From Acidobacteriota bacterium (lineage in GTDB: Bacteria; Acidobacteriota; Terriglobia; Terriglobales; Acidobacteriaceae), in assembly GCA_003225515.1 (NCBI GenBank), contig QIAK01000290.1:1-15739 (forward strand): a stretch of 15,739 nucleotides of DNA, in the 5' to 3' direction. Below are positions 1 to 7,420 of the stretch, in pieces. A model generated the notes under the pieces. The model ran no database searches. It saw nothing but the letters and a program-made list of their open reading frames with translations, and was not told the origin of the DNA. How positions within the stretch are numbered: the first letter of the stretch is position 1; each line of letters starts with the position of its first letter. Both the position numbers and the translations under genes were made by a program.

Positions 1-61
1 TATCTGGTTGGGCAATCAGGAACGCGAACAATCACCGGCCTGGAATGCTACTATCCAGTGG

Positions 62-988
62 ATGAAGCCGCGTAGTTCCTCTGGCCAGACGCAGAAAAAA
101 TCCAAAGCCCAGAAGAAGCCTGCCCATTCGCAGCACTCTCCGGAACTAGTCATCATCACTGGAATGAGCGGGTCAGGGAAGGCCTCTGTACTGAAAGCCT
201 TCGAGGACCTGGGCTACTACTGCGTGGATAATCTGCCGGTCCAATTGATTCCTCAATTCGCGGACCTTGCCGTCCAATCGAACGAGATTCGCCGTACCGC
301 GCTGGTCGTGGATGTGCGCGAAGGCTCGACTCTCGAAGATCTACCCAAGATCCTGAAATCGGTTGGCCGTCTGATTCCGACCAAGGTGGTGTTTCTCGAA
401 GCCTCCGATTCGGTTCTGGTGCGCCGTTTCAGCGAAACGCGCCGGCCGCATCCGCTGGGTACAGATGCACCCGTGAAATCGGCATTGAAAGCGGAACGCC
501 GCCACCTGGGCGCAATTCGCAGACTTGCGGATTTCGTTATCGATACTTCCAAATTCAACGTTCACGAGCTTCGCGCTCACATCACCGAACGCTTTCAGGA
601 GCAGTCGTCGGAAAAGAGCATTCTGGTTTCATGCGTGAGCTTCGGATTCCGGCAGGGAGTTCCGGAGGATGCGGACCTGGTCTTCGACGTTCGGTTCCTG
701 CCGAATCCGCATTTCGTTCCTGAATTCCGGCCGCTTACGGGGCGCGATCCGCGGGTCGCGAAATACATCCGCTCGTTCCCTCAGACTCGCGAGTTCATCT
801 CGCGCATTTCCGATCTGCTCGTCTACCTACTGCCCCATTACATCCACGAAGGGAAGAGCTACTTGACGATCGCATTCGGTTGTACGGGAGGGCAACACCG
901 CTCGGTCATGATCGCGGAAGAAGTGGGCAAGCACCTTCGCCGTGCCGGATATCGCGTGAAAGTCGTCCACCGCGATAGCCCTAAATAG
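62..988 (+). CDS. rapZ: RapZ/YvcJ family nucleotide-binding protein (RNase adapter type)
   Basis: Cytoplasmic P-loop protein. In enterobacteria RapZ guides RNase E to the small RNA GlmZ and so controls amino-sugar synthesis; elsewhere the role is less certain. Counting from the ATG at 62, the P-loop region GMSGSGKAS is at residues 34-42, DNLP at 56-59, the RRFSETRRPHPL block at 121-132, SFGFRQGVP at 193-201 and the C-terminal FGCTGGQHRSV block at 272-282. The C-terminal block is the hallmark of the RapZ C-terminal domain. The P-loop has Ala where Ser/Thr is usual after GK. The frame stays open to the left window edge, and a TTG at 8 would add 18 residues. I prefer ATG 62 because the next residues form a basic, low-complexity N-terminal tail. 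No clear ribosome binding site precedes either start. The next gene begins 186 bases downstream. Confidence 0.93.
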   Translation: MKPRSSSGQTQKKSKAQKKPAHSQHSPELVIITGMSGSGKASVLKAFEDLGYYCVDNLPVQLIPQFADLAVQSNEIRRTALVVDVREGSTLEDLPKILKSVGRLIPTKVVFLEASDSVLVRRFSETRRPHPLGTDAPVKSALKAERRHLGAIRRLADFVIDTSKFNVHELRAHITERFQEQSSEKSILVSCVSFGFRQGVPEDADLVFDVRFLPNPHFVPEFRPLTGRDPRVAKYIRSFPQTREFISRISDLLVYLLPHYIHEGKSYLTIAFGCTGGQHRSVMIAEEVGKHLRRAGYRVKVVHRDSPK

Positions 989-1165
989 GGTTTCGATCCA
1001 AGCCTCCAGGCGCGTGCCGTGAGCTTCCTACGTGCTCCCCTCTGGCCTCTGTATTTAGCTCTTCTGGGGTAAACATCACATTTCCGCAGCAGGACTAAAG
1101 TAGAATAGGGCCTTGCGATCCCTATTCATTCGATCGGCGGCAAGCGCTTGCGGCCTGCAGCGCGC

Positions 1166-1170
1166 GGGAG
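1166..1170 (+). promoter_or_regulatory. Ribosome binding site deciding the msbA start
   Basis: GGGAG lies 4 bases before the ATG at 1175. The in-frame TTG at 1148 has no comparable site, so the ATG is the better start. Confidence 0.5.
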
Positions 1171-1174
1171 TGCC

Positions 1175-3019
1175 ATGCGGCAACTGACCCGCCTGGTGCG
1201 TTACGTGCTTCCGTTCCTGCTGCAACTGTTTCCGGGTGTGCTTTTACTCGCGGCTGTGGGTTTCCTCGAAGCCTTCCGCCTCATCCTGCTGAAACCGATT
1301 CTGGATCGCGTGTTGAATCCGGTGACCGGTTCCGAGAATATCGTTCTCTTCACTATTCCAAAGATCAACCAGCCAATCTATCTACAGCGTTTCGTTCCAT
1401 CCCACTTTCATAACGCATGGACCATCGTTGCGTACGCGCTGGTTGCCTCTACGCTGCTCAAGGGAATATTCGATTACACCGGCACATATCTGGTGAACCA
1501 TGCCGGTTTCGGCATGATCACCAACCTGCGCAACGATCTCTACAACTCGGTGCTGCGGCGATCGGTGGCGTTCTTCCAAAAGCACACAACTGGGACGCTG
1601 ATCTCGACCATCATTAACGACATTGAACGGGTGCAGTTTGCGATGTCGAGCGTGCTGGCGGAGTTCCTGCAGCAGTTGTTCACTTTTATTTTTACCGCGA
1701 TGCTCGTCGTCGTTCTCGGCGGCAAGCTGGCGTGGGTGTTGTTGCTGTTTGTCCCCTTCATCGTATTTTCGGCGGTACGCATTGGGCGGAGAGTCCGGTC
1801 CACGACGAGGCGCGGTCAGGACCAGTTAGCCGATGTGCAGAATATTTTGCACGAGACCATTACCGGCAACCGCATTGTCAAAGCCTTCGGTATGGAGGCG
1901 TGGGAGGTGGCGCGTTTCCGCACGGCGGCGCAGCGGCTCTTTCGCGCCAACCTGCGCTCGGTGGCCGCGGCTGCCATTAGTTCTCCGCTAATGGATACGT
2001 TTGGCGCGGTGGCGATCGCTCTGCTGCTGCTAGTGGGCCGCAGCCGCATTGCGCATGACGAATTCACTTTAGGCGCTTTCGTTACGTTCGTCGCAGCCGT
2101 CCTGGCGCTCTATAACCCGGTTCGTAAATTCGCGATTTTCAATAATAGCTTCCAGCAGGCTCTGGGCGCCTCTTCGCAACTGTTCAAGTTCATGGATGCT
2201 GAAGATGTGGTGCTTGAAAAACCTGGAGCCAAGCCCCTTCCGAAATTTTCCAGAAGCATCCGGTTCGAGAACGTCAATTTTTCCTATCAGGCGGATGGCG
2301 ACGATTCGCGGGAAATTCTGCGAGGCATCGACCTGGAGGTGAAGCGCGGGGAAATCCTCGCGGTCGTGGGTTCCAGCGGCGCAGGCAAAAGCACGCTCGT
2401 CCACCTGATCCCCCGCTTCTTTGATGTGACCGGAGGGCGCATTCTGTTCGACGGTGAGGACGTACGCAATGCGACTCTTTCTTCATTGCGCGCTCAGGTG
2501 GGCATCGTTACGCAGGAAACGATCTTGTTCAACGATAGCGTCCGCAACAACATCGCCTACGGCCAGCCCCAGGTTGCGCAAAAAGAGGTTGAGGCCGCTG
2601 CTCGGGCAGCCTTGGCCCACGATTTTATTGTTGGCCTTCCGGCAGGGTACGATACTGTGATTGGAGAGCGTGGCGTGCGTCTCTCGGGTGGCGAGCGCCA
2701 GCGTCTGGCGATTGCGCGGGCGCTGCTGAAAGACGCGCCCGTCCTGATTCTGGATGAGGCCACTTCAGCTCTCGACAGCGAGTCGGAAGCTTTGGTGCAA
2801 TCCGCTCTGCATAATCTGATGAGCGGCCGCACCGTGTTCGTGATCGCGCACCGCCTGTCCACGGTTCGCCGTGCGGATCGCATCGTTGTAATCGAGAACG
2901 GCTCGATTGCCGACGTTGGGCGGCACGAGGAATTAATGACGAGGTTAGGTACGTACCGGCGTCTCTACGAATTGCAATTCGCCAACGCAGATGCGCCGAA
3001 AGCGATAGCAGAAACTTGA
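1175..3019 (+). CDS. msbA: ABC transporter, fused permease and ATPase, MsbA-like lipid exporter
   Basis: Half-transporter of the type I exporter fold, expected to work as an inner-membrane homodimer that flips lipid A core or another lipid. Counted from ATG 1175 (614 residues), about six membrane segments fill residues 10-320. The coupling region contains the ETITGNRIVKAFGME stretch near 227-241. The nucleotide-binding domain follows: Walker A GSSGAGKST at 399-407, Q-loop TQE at 446-448, signature LSGGERQ at 503-509, Walker B LILDEATS at 524-531 and the switch His in IAHRLST near 559. All catalytic elements are intact. Length is slightly above the 580 or so residues usual for MsbA. No substrate-specific motif separates MsbA from other homodimeric exporters, so the symbol rests on overall resemblance. 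yicC starts 13 bases after the stop, suggesting co-transcription. Confidence 0.88.
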   Translation: MRQLTRLVRYVLPFLLQLFPGVLLLAAVGFLEAFRLILLKPILDRVLNPVTGSENIVLFTIPKINQPIYLQRFVPSHFHNAWTIVAYALVASTLLKGIFDYTGTYLVNHAGFGMITNLRNDLYNSVLRRSVAFFQKHTTGTLISTIINDIERVQFAMSSVLAEFLQQLFTFIFTAMLVVVLGGKLAWVLLLFVPFIVFSAVRIGRRVRSTTRRGQDQLADVQNILHETITGNRIVKAFGMEAWEVARFRTAAQRLFRANLRSVAAAAISSPLMDTFGAVAIALLLLVGRSRIAHDEFTLGAFVTFVAAVLALYNPVRKFAIFNNSFQQALGASSQLFKFMDAEDVVLEKPGAKPLPKFSRSIRFENVNFSYQADGDDSREILRGIDLEVKRGEILAVVGSSGAGKSTLVHLIPRFFDVTGGRILFDGEDVRNATLSSLRAQVGIVTQETILFNDSVRNNIAYGQPQVAQKEVEAAARAALAHDFIVGLPAGYDTVIGERGVRLSGGERQRLAIARALLKDAPVLILDEATSALDSESEALVQSALHNLMSGRTVFVIAHRLSTVRRADRIVVIENGSIADVGRHEELMTRLGTYRRLYELQFANADAPKAIAET

Positions 3020-3032
3020 GAGCACTTCCCCT

Positions 3033-3968
3033 ATGCCCATACGCTCGATGACAGGTTTTGCCCAGGTGAGAGGTGAAATCCACCGGCCCGACACAGCAGG
3101 CGCAGATGTCTCCAGCCCTGCGTCGTCCAACGGACGGCTGGCATTTGCGCTGTCGCTGAAATCGGTGAACCATCGATTTCTGGATCTGCATTTCCGTCTT
3201 CCCTCCGGAACCGATTCATTGGAGATGCAGCTTCGTCGCCTGCTGAAAGAAAAGATGGGGCGCGGCCACGTTGAGGTCTCACTCAGCCTGGAGCGCACGA
3301 CCAGCGATGCCTTCGCGCTGAACCGCGAGATCGTTGGAGGTTACATCGCGGCGTTCCGCGCCGCTGCCGCCGAGTTTTCTCTGGCCACTGTACCCGACCT
3401 GAATGCGGTTCTGCGGATTCCGGGCGCACTCGATTCCGCGAACGACAGTGGCGAAGGCGAGATTGAAGCTGCGGTCATGGCTAAGATTGAAGAGGCCCTC
3501 GATCGTCTGAACCAAATGCGTGAAGAAGAAGGCCGCGGTATTGCCCGTGAATTGCGGGAACGCATGGCACATCTGGTCGAGGCCGGGAAGAGCGTCCAGC
3601 AGCATCGGCGCGCTGTCCTGCAGAACTACAGTGAAAGGCTTCAGTCCCGCCTGCAGGAACTACTGGGCGCGACTATCGATAAAGAACGAGTGCTGCAAGA
3701 GGCTGCTCTGCTCGTAGATCGAAGTGACATCCAGGAAGAGATCGTTCGCCTCGAAACTCACGTGCAACACTTTCTGGGATTGCTCGAAGCCGGAGGCGAG
3801 ATCGGCAAGAAGCTCGACTTTCTGCTGCAGGAAATGAACCGCGAGGCCAACACACTTCTTTCCAAGACTTCCGGTCTGGCGGGCGAGGCCCTGAAAATTA
3901 CCGAGGCAGGCCTGGCCATGAAAGCGGAGATTGAAAAATCGCGCGAGCAGGTGCAAAACCTGGAATGA
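3033..3968 (+). CDS. yicC: YicC/YloC family endoribonuclease
   Basis: YicC-family protein, reported in other bacteria to be an endoribonuclease affecting small RNA stability. The N-terminal signature SMTGFAQ is at residues 5-11, SVNHRFLDLHFRLP at 44-57 and RGHVEVSLSLE at 77-87. The C-terminal domain has DIQEEIVRLETHVQHF at 232-247, KKLDFLLQEMNREANTL at 259-275 and the closing KAEIEKSREQVQNLE at 297-311, very close to the family consensus. At 311 residues it is about 20 longer than usual. The extra length is a low-complexity insert near residues 15-35 between the SMTG strand and the SVNHR strand. The gene sits directly before gmk, as in Firmicutes, and its TGA overlaps the gmk ATG by 4 bases, implying translational coupling. 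Confidence 0.94.
   Translation: MPIRSMTGFAQVRGEIHRPDTAGADVSSPASSNGRLAFALSLKSVNHRFLDLHFRLPSGTDSLEMQLRRLLKEKMGRGHVEVSLSLERTTSDAFALNREIVGGYIAAFRAAAAEFSLATVPDLNAVLRIPGALDSANDSGEGEIEAAVMAKIEEALDRLNQMREEEGRGIARELRERMAHLVEAGKSVQQHRRAVLQNYSERLQSRLQELLGATIDKERVLQEAALLVDRSDIQEEIVRLETHVQHFLGLLEAGGEIGKKLDFLLQEMNREANTLLSKTSGLAGEALKITEAGLAMKAEIEKSREQVQNLE
3948..3962 (+). promoter_or_regulatory. Small hairpin over the putative gmk ribosome binding site
   Basis: CAGGT (3948-3952), a five-base loop GCAAA, and ACCTG (3958-3962) form a perfect 5-bp stem just before the gmk ATG at 3965. The AGGTG that could pair with 16S rRNA lies in the 5' arm. Ribosomes finishing yicC would melt it, which fits the ATGA overlap. 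The role is inferred from position only, and the stem lies inside coding sequence. Confidence 0.3.
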
Positions 3969-4672
3969 GCTCACACTACAAGCCCATCATCTATATCATC
4001 TCGGCGCCCTCGGGTTCTGGAAAATCGACTCTCGTCAATGAACTTGTGAAGTTGGTTCCGGATCTCGATTTTTCCATCTCTTACACCACGCGGTCGCCCC
4101 GCGGCAGCGAGCAAAACGGCAAGCAATACCATTTTGTTCTTCGCGAAGAATTCGACCAGATGATTGCAGCCGGCGAGTTCCTCGAGCACGCTGAATTCGA
4201 CCGCAATTGCTACGGGACTGCTGCGCGATTTTTGCGGGAAGCGGAACAAAAAAGCCACGACCTTTTGCTCGACATCGATGTGCAAGGCGCAAGGCAAGTC
4301 AAAGACAAGTTGCCCGAGGCGGTAAGCATTTTTGTGCTGCCGCCCGATCGGAAGACGCTGGAGTGGCGCTTGCGGAAGCGAAGCGAAAACCCGGAAGAGG
4401 CCATCCAGCGCCGCCTGGCGGCTGCCAGTCGTGAGATTGAAAACTATAATAAGTACGATTACATTTTGATCAACGACAAGCTGGAAGAATCGATCGAGAG
4501 CCTGGAAGCGATTGTTTTGTCGCAACGGTTATTGCGATCGCGGCGATCTCTGTCTTCGGAAGAGAAGGAAATCGTAGAACGAGCGGACCTCCACCGGCTG
4601 GAAAATATTCGCCAGAGGCTGGAGCCCATACTGGCGTCCTTTGGTGCTCCCCCACCTTCGGCACGTCCTTAG
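3965..4672 (+). CDS. gmk: Guanylate kinase
   Basis: Cytoplasmic enzyme transferring phosphate from ATP to GMP (or dGMP) to give GDP, needed for GTP and signalling nucleotides. The P-loop SAPSGSGKST is at residues 13-22. The GMP-binding region has SYTTRSPRGSEQNGKQYHF at 39-57, with Arg-Gly-Ser where most relatives have Arg-Pro-Gly. EFLEHAEF follows at 71-78 and the CYGT loop at 82-85. LLDIDVQGARQV is at 101-112, and the adenine-binding arginine-rich RRLAAASREIENY is at 149-161. At 235 residues it is longer than the usual 205-210; the extra is a proline- and arginine-rich C-terminal tail. It overlaps yicC by 4 bases (ATGA) and precedes rpoZ by 167 bases, the standard neighbourhood for this gene. 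Confidence 0.97.
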   Translation: MSSHYKPIIYIISAPSGSGKSTLVNELVKLVPDLDFSISYTTRSPRGSEQNGKQYHFVLREEFDQMIAAGEFLEHAEFDRNCYGTAARFLREAEQKSHDLLLDIDVQGARQVKDKLPEAVSIFVLPPDRKTLEWRLRKRSENPEEAIQRRLAAASREIENYNKYDYILINDKLEESIESLEAIVLSQRLLRSRRSLSSEEKEIVERADLHRLENIRQRLEPILASFGAPPPSARP

Positions 4673-4839
4673 ATTTCGCGGTATCATTTCAAGGACGCCA
4701 AAGAGGCGCCGTGAGCCGCGAGTAGAACCGAGCGGGACAGGCTGGAAGTCGGCTATGTTCTGTGCGTGCATGGAACGGAGTTCGAGGTTCGACGTTCGGC
4801 AGGAGTTACTTCAAACCTGATTTTTGAGGGAGAGTCCCA

Positions 4840-5073
4840 ATGAAGTTGATCGAAGGCTTTGACAGCAACTATCGATATATCCTGGTGGCAGCCCGCCGTG
4901 CGCGCCAGCTTCAGTCGGGCGCTCCGCCCGTGGTGGATACAAATTCACGAAAGCCCTGCCGCATCGCGCAGGACGAGATCCGCGCCGGCAAAGTGAAATG
5001 GGAAATTCCGGAAACCCGTTCCGCCGCCGAGCAGGCAGAGGATGCTCTCGACAAGGCACTGGGTCAGGACTAG
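4840..5073 (+). CDS. rpoZ: DNA-directed RNA polymerase omega subunit
   Basis: Omega is a small subunit that helps fold and recruit the beta-prime subunit of RNA polymerase. The 77-residue product has the conserved SNYRYILVAARRARQLQSG block at residues 9-27. RKPCRIAQDEIRAGKVKW follows at 37-54, matching the omega helix and strand that contact beta-prime. An acidic Ala/Glu-rich C-terminal helix follows. The start is well supported: GAGGGAGAG at 4826-4834 leaves 5 bases to the ATG. Position between gmk and coaBC is the conserved order in many phyla. The 167-base gap upstream holds no gene I can see and may carry a promoter I could not define. Confidence 0.93.
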   Translation: MKLIEGFDSNYRYILVAARRARQLQSGAPPVVDTNSRKPCRIAQDEIRAGKVKWEIPETRSAAEQAEDALDKALGQD

Positions 5074-5098
5074 AGACACGCTGTTGATTTCGTTATCG

Positions 5099-5174
5099 CT
5101 GAGTGTGGATTGCAAACCACAAGTTTCGTACGCGTCACTTTCGTCCGTATCAATGGTTTTGACTCAACACTCAG
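5099..5174 (+). other. Possible structured leader between rpoZ and coaBC
   Basis: CTGAGTGT at 5099-5106 is the exact reverse complement of ACACTCAG at 5167-5174, with a further near-match inwards. Inside is a smaller hairpin, TGTGG(5104-5108)-8 bases-CCACA. Together they could fold most of the 121-base gap before coaBC. No known riboswitch is recognised, and chance is not excluded. Confidence 0.3.
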
Positions 5175-5194
5175 AGATCAATCATCAAAAACCC

Positions 5195-6415
5195 ATGAAG
5201 ATAGCTCTTGGCGTCAGCGGCGGAATTGCAGCCTACAAGGCGGCCGAGATTGTTCGTCTGCTGCAAGATCGCGGCATCCGCGTGCAAGTGGTCATGACGC
5301 GCGCCGCCCAGGAGTTCGTACGTCCCCTCACCTTCGCCGCTCTCTCCGGAGAAAAAGTTATTACCGGGATGTTTGCGCCGGGGGAAGAGCACGCGCCCAA
5401 TATTGATTCTGCGATTGAACACATTGCAGTTGCGCAGTCGATCGACGCTCTGGTAGTCGCGCCCGCCACCGCCGATGTTCTCGCGCACTTCGCTCAGGGA
5501 ATCGCCAGCGACTTTCTTACTACTCTCTACCTTGCCACCACCGGCCCGGTAGTCGTGGCCCCGGCAATGAACGTTAACATGTGGAACCATCCTGCCACGC
5601 AGGCAAATCTGCAGATTCTGCGGCAGCGGGGAGTAAAGATCGTCGAGCCCGGCGCCGGTTACCTGGCTTGCGGAATGACGGGAGCGGGCCGGCTTGCTGA
5701 AAATGAGTCGATTGTTGCGGCCGTGATGGAAGCCTTGGGGGCTTCGCAGGATCTTAACGGCGAGACCGTGCTGATCACTGCCGGTCCCACGCGTGAAAAA
5801 ATCGATCCCGTACGCTATCTCACCAACCGCTCCAGCGGTCGCATGGGCTACGCTCTCGCCGAGGCCGCGTTGCGCCGGGGCGCGCGCGTGCTACTGGTCA
5901 GCGGGCCGACTTCGCTGAACCCGCCTGGCGCCGCCGAGGTTACCAGAGTGGATTCGACTGAAGAAATGCGCGACGCAGTTCTCAAGTTGCTTCCGCAAGC
6001 TACAGTCATCATCAAGACCGCCGCGGTTTCCGACTATCGGCCCAAAGCCGCCGCCGGTCAAAAGATCAAGCGCAAGGGCCCGATGACTTTAGAACTCGAG
6101 GCTACGCCTGATATTCTGCAGGAACTCGCTCGCAACAAGGGCTCGCAGATCGTGGTGGGCTTCGCTGCTGAAACTGAAAATGTTTTGGAGAATGCACGCC
6201 AGAAATTAGTTTCGAAGAATCTCGACGCCATCGTCGTCAATGACGTCTCACGCGAAGGGGTTGGCTTTGATTCCGATCGCAACGCGGTCACTATCATTAC
6301 TCGCGATGAGGTCGCAGAAGTTCCTGAAACTACAAAATGGGAGGTAGCCCAGCGCGTGCTCGATCACGTGGTGCGCCTCCGCCAACACCGCAAAGTTTCC
6401 AGCCTCTCGTCGTGA
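5195..6415 (+). CDS. coaBC: Bifunctional phosphopantothenoylcysteine decarboxylase / phosphopantothenate-cysteine ligase
   Basis: Catalyses two successive steps of coenzyme A synthesis: CoaB joins 4'-phosphopantothenate to cysteine using CTP, and CoaC decarboxylates the product with FMN. The CoaC domain (about 1-185) starts KIALGVSGGIAAYKAAE, has catalytic His76 in IEHIAV, PAMNVNMW at 123-130 and the substrate-lid cysteine Cys159 in GYLACGMTGAGR. The CoaB domain (about 188-400) has ITAGPTREKIDPVRYLTNRS at 194-213 with Asn211, KTAAVSDYRP at 274-283 and the Lys-rich KIKRKG at 290-295. All key residues are present in 406 residues, the usual length. The reading frame continues upstream into the end of rpoZ, but the conserved protein begins at ATG 5195. 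No strong ribosome binding site precedes that ATG. Confidence 0.96.
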   Translation: MKIALGVSGGIAAYKAAEIVRLLQDRGIRVQVVMTRAAQEFVRPLTFAALSGEKVITGMFAPGEEHAPNIDSAIEHIAVAQSIDALVVAPATADVLAHFAQGIASDFLTTLYLATTGPVVVAPAMNVNMWNHPATQANLQILRQRGVKIVEPGAGYLACGMTGAGRLAENESIVAAVMEALGASQDLNGETVLITAGPTREKIDPVRYLTNRSSGRMGYALAEAALRRGARVLLVSGPTSLNPPGAAEVTRVDSTEEMRDAVLKLLPQATVIIKTAAVSDYRPKAAAGQKIKRKGPMTLELEATPDILQELARNKGSQIVVGFAAETENVLENARQKLVSKNLDAIVVNDVSREGVGFDSDRNAVTIITRDEVAEVPETTKWEVAQRVLDHVVRLRQHRKVSSLSS

Positions 6416-6484
6416 GCGAATCCCGCCGGGCGCGAAGCGAATAATCCTGCGGAGTTGCAAGACCCCACCGCGATCGCAAGGCCG

Positions 6485-6490
6485 TATAAT
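6485..6490 (+). promoter_or_regulatory. Possible -10 element before the uracil-DNA glycosylase gene
   Basis: A perfect TATAAT ends 21 bases before the ATG at 6512, in the 96-base gap after coaBC. No good -35 lies at 16-18 bases; the nearest resemblance, TTGCAA at 6455-6460, is 24 bases away. If used, transcription would start near 6497 and give a leader of about 15 bases with no ribosome binding site. Confidence 0.35.
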
Positions 6491-6511
6491 CTCCGTAGCC
6501 CAAATCTCCCA

Positions 6512-7390
6512 ATGCCACTGATCCAGGACCCCGAGCAGCGTCGCGCCCTTGCCGAACGCATCCGCTACTGCCACGAAATGGGCATTTACGATTTCTACCG
6601 GCGCGAACCGCTATCTCCGGAAGGCGCGATGAGCATTGCCGTTGATGAAGCAACGTTGTCCGAATCCCAGAAACTGCGAGAGGAAATGGCTGCAAAAAAA
6701 TCTGCCGTAGCTGCGAACGTCACCAGCGAAAATACCCTGCAGGTCCTTACAAATCATCCGGAACAGGCCGCTACCGATGCTGTAACTGCGCTCAATCTGA
6801 TTCGCGAAGATCTGGGCGATTGTACCCGCTGCAAACTTCACAAGCAGGGCCGGAAGCAGATCGTTTTTGGCGTGGGCAACCCGCGCGCCGACTTAATGTT
6901 CGTGGGCGAAGGACCTGGCGCCGACGAAGACACGCAGGGCGAACCGTTCGTAGGCCGCGCCGGACAATTGCTCAACAACATGATCAAGGCCATGGGCATT
7001 CACCGTGAAGACGTCTACATTGCGAATGTCGTGAAGTGCCGTCCGCCGGGCAATCGCACTCCGGAACGCGACGAATGCGAAACCTGCTCGCCGTTTCTGA
7101 TGCGGCAGATTGCCGTGGTGAAACCCAAAGTTGTGGTTGCGCTCGGCGCAGTGTCCGCGAAGAATTTGCTCGCGATCAACGCGCCGATGTCAGAACTCCG
7201 CGGACGCTTTTACGATTTTGTGCCCGCTGGCGCGCGCAGCAGTGACCCGTCCTGGCAAGGAACCAAACTCGCTGTCACCTATCATCCGGCATTCCTTCTG
7301 CGCGATCCGCGCCAGAAAGGCGAAGCGTGGAAAGATTTGCAAATGGTGATGAAGTATTTGGGGCTAAAGGCTCCAAAATCGGCCACGTAA
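6512..7390 (+). CDS. Uracil-DNA glycosylase, family 4 (iron-sulfur type)
   Basis: Removes uracil from DNA, arising from cytosine deamination or misincorporation, to begin base excision repair. Counted from ATG 6512 (292 residues), the catalytic domain begins near residue 95. Four cysteines for the 4Fe-4S cluster are visible: Cys104 and Cys107 in CTRC, Cys176 in VKCRPPGNRTP, and Cys192. The uracil-binding motif GEGPGADED is at 132-140, followed by EPFVGRAGQLL at 144-154. The DNA-intercalating motif TYHPAFLLR is at 256-264. The first 95 or so residues are an extension with no domain I recognise, ending in a low-complexity linker. An upstream in-frame TTG at 6455 is less convincing. It lies between coaBC and priA, 30 bases before priA, a DNA-repair insertion into an otherwise conserved cluster. 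Confidence 0.92.
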   Translation: MPLIQDPEQRRALAERIRYCHEMGIYDFYRREPLSPEGAMSIAVDEATLSESQKLREEMAAKKSAVAANVTSENTLQVLTNHPEQAATDAVTALNLIREDLGDCTRCKLHKQGRKQIVFGVGNPRADLMFVGEGPGADEDTQGEPFVGRAGQLLNNMIKAMGIHREDVYIANVVKCRPPGNRTPERDECETCSPFLMRQIAVVKPKVVVALGAVSAKNLLAINAPMSELRGRFYDFVPAGARSSDPSWQGTKLAVTYHPAFLLRDPRQKGEAWKDLQMVMKYLGLKAPKSAT

Positions 7391-7420
7391 GGACGGCCCG
7401 ATTACACTAATTCCACCCTG

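Noticed and set aside
979..990. CCCTAAATAGGG at the rapZ stop codon as a terminator
   Set aside because: The stem is 5 bp with a 2-base loop, it includes the stop codon, and only three T follow.
1101..1106. TAGAAT upstream of msbA as a -10 element
   Set aside because: No acceptable -35 lies 16-18 bases upstream, so it cannot be supported.
2625..3191. Open minus-strand frame of 188 codons across the msbA-yicC junction
   Set aside because: It runs antisense through the ABC ATPase motifs and the yicC start and shows no recognisable domain.
4690..4712. GACGCC/GGCGCC inverted sequence after gmk as a terminator
   Set aside because: The pairing is short and no T run follows; it is likely chance in GC-rich sequence.
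5042..5194. In-frame upstream extension of coaBC that overlaps the end of rpoZ
   Set aside because: The family N-terminus begins exactly at the ATG at 5195; the 51 upstream residues are not CoaC-like and overlap rpoZ.
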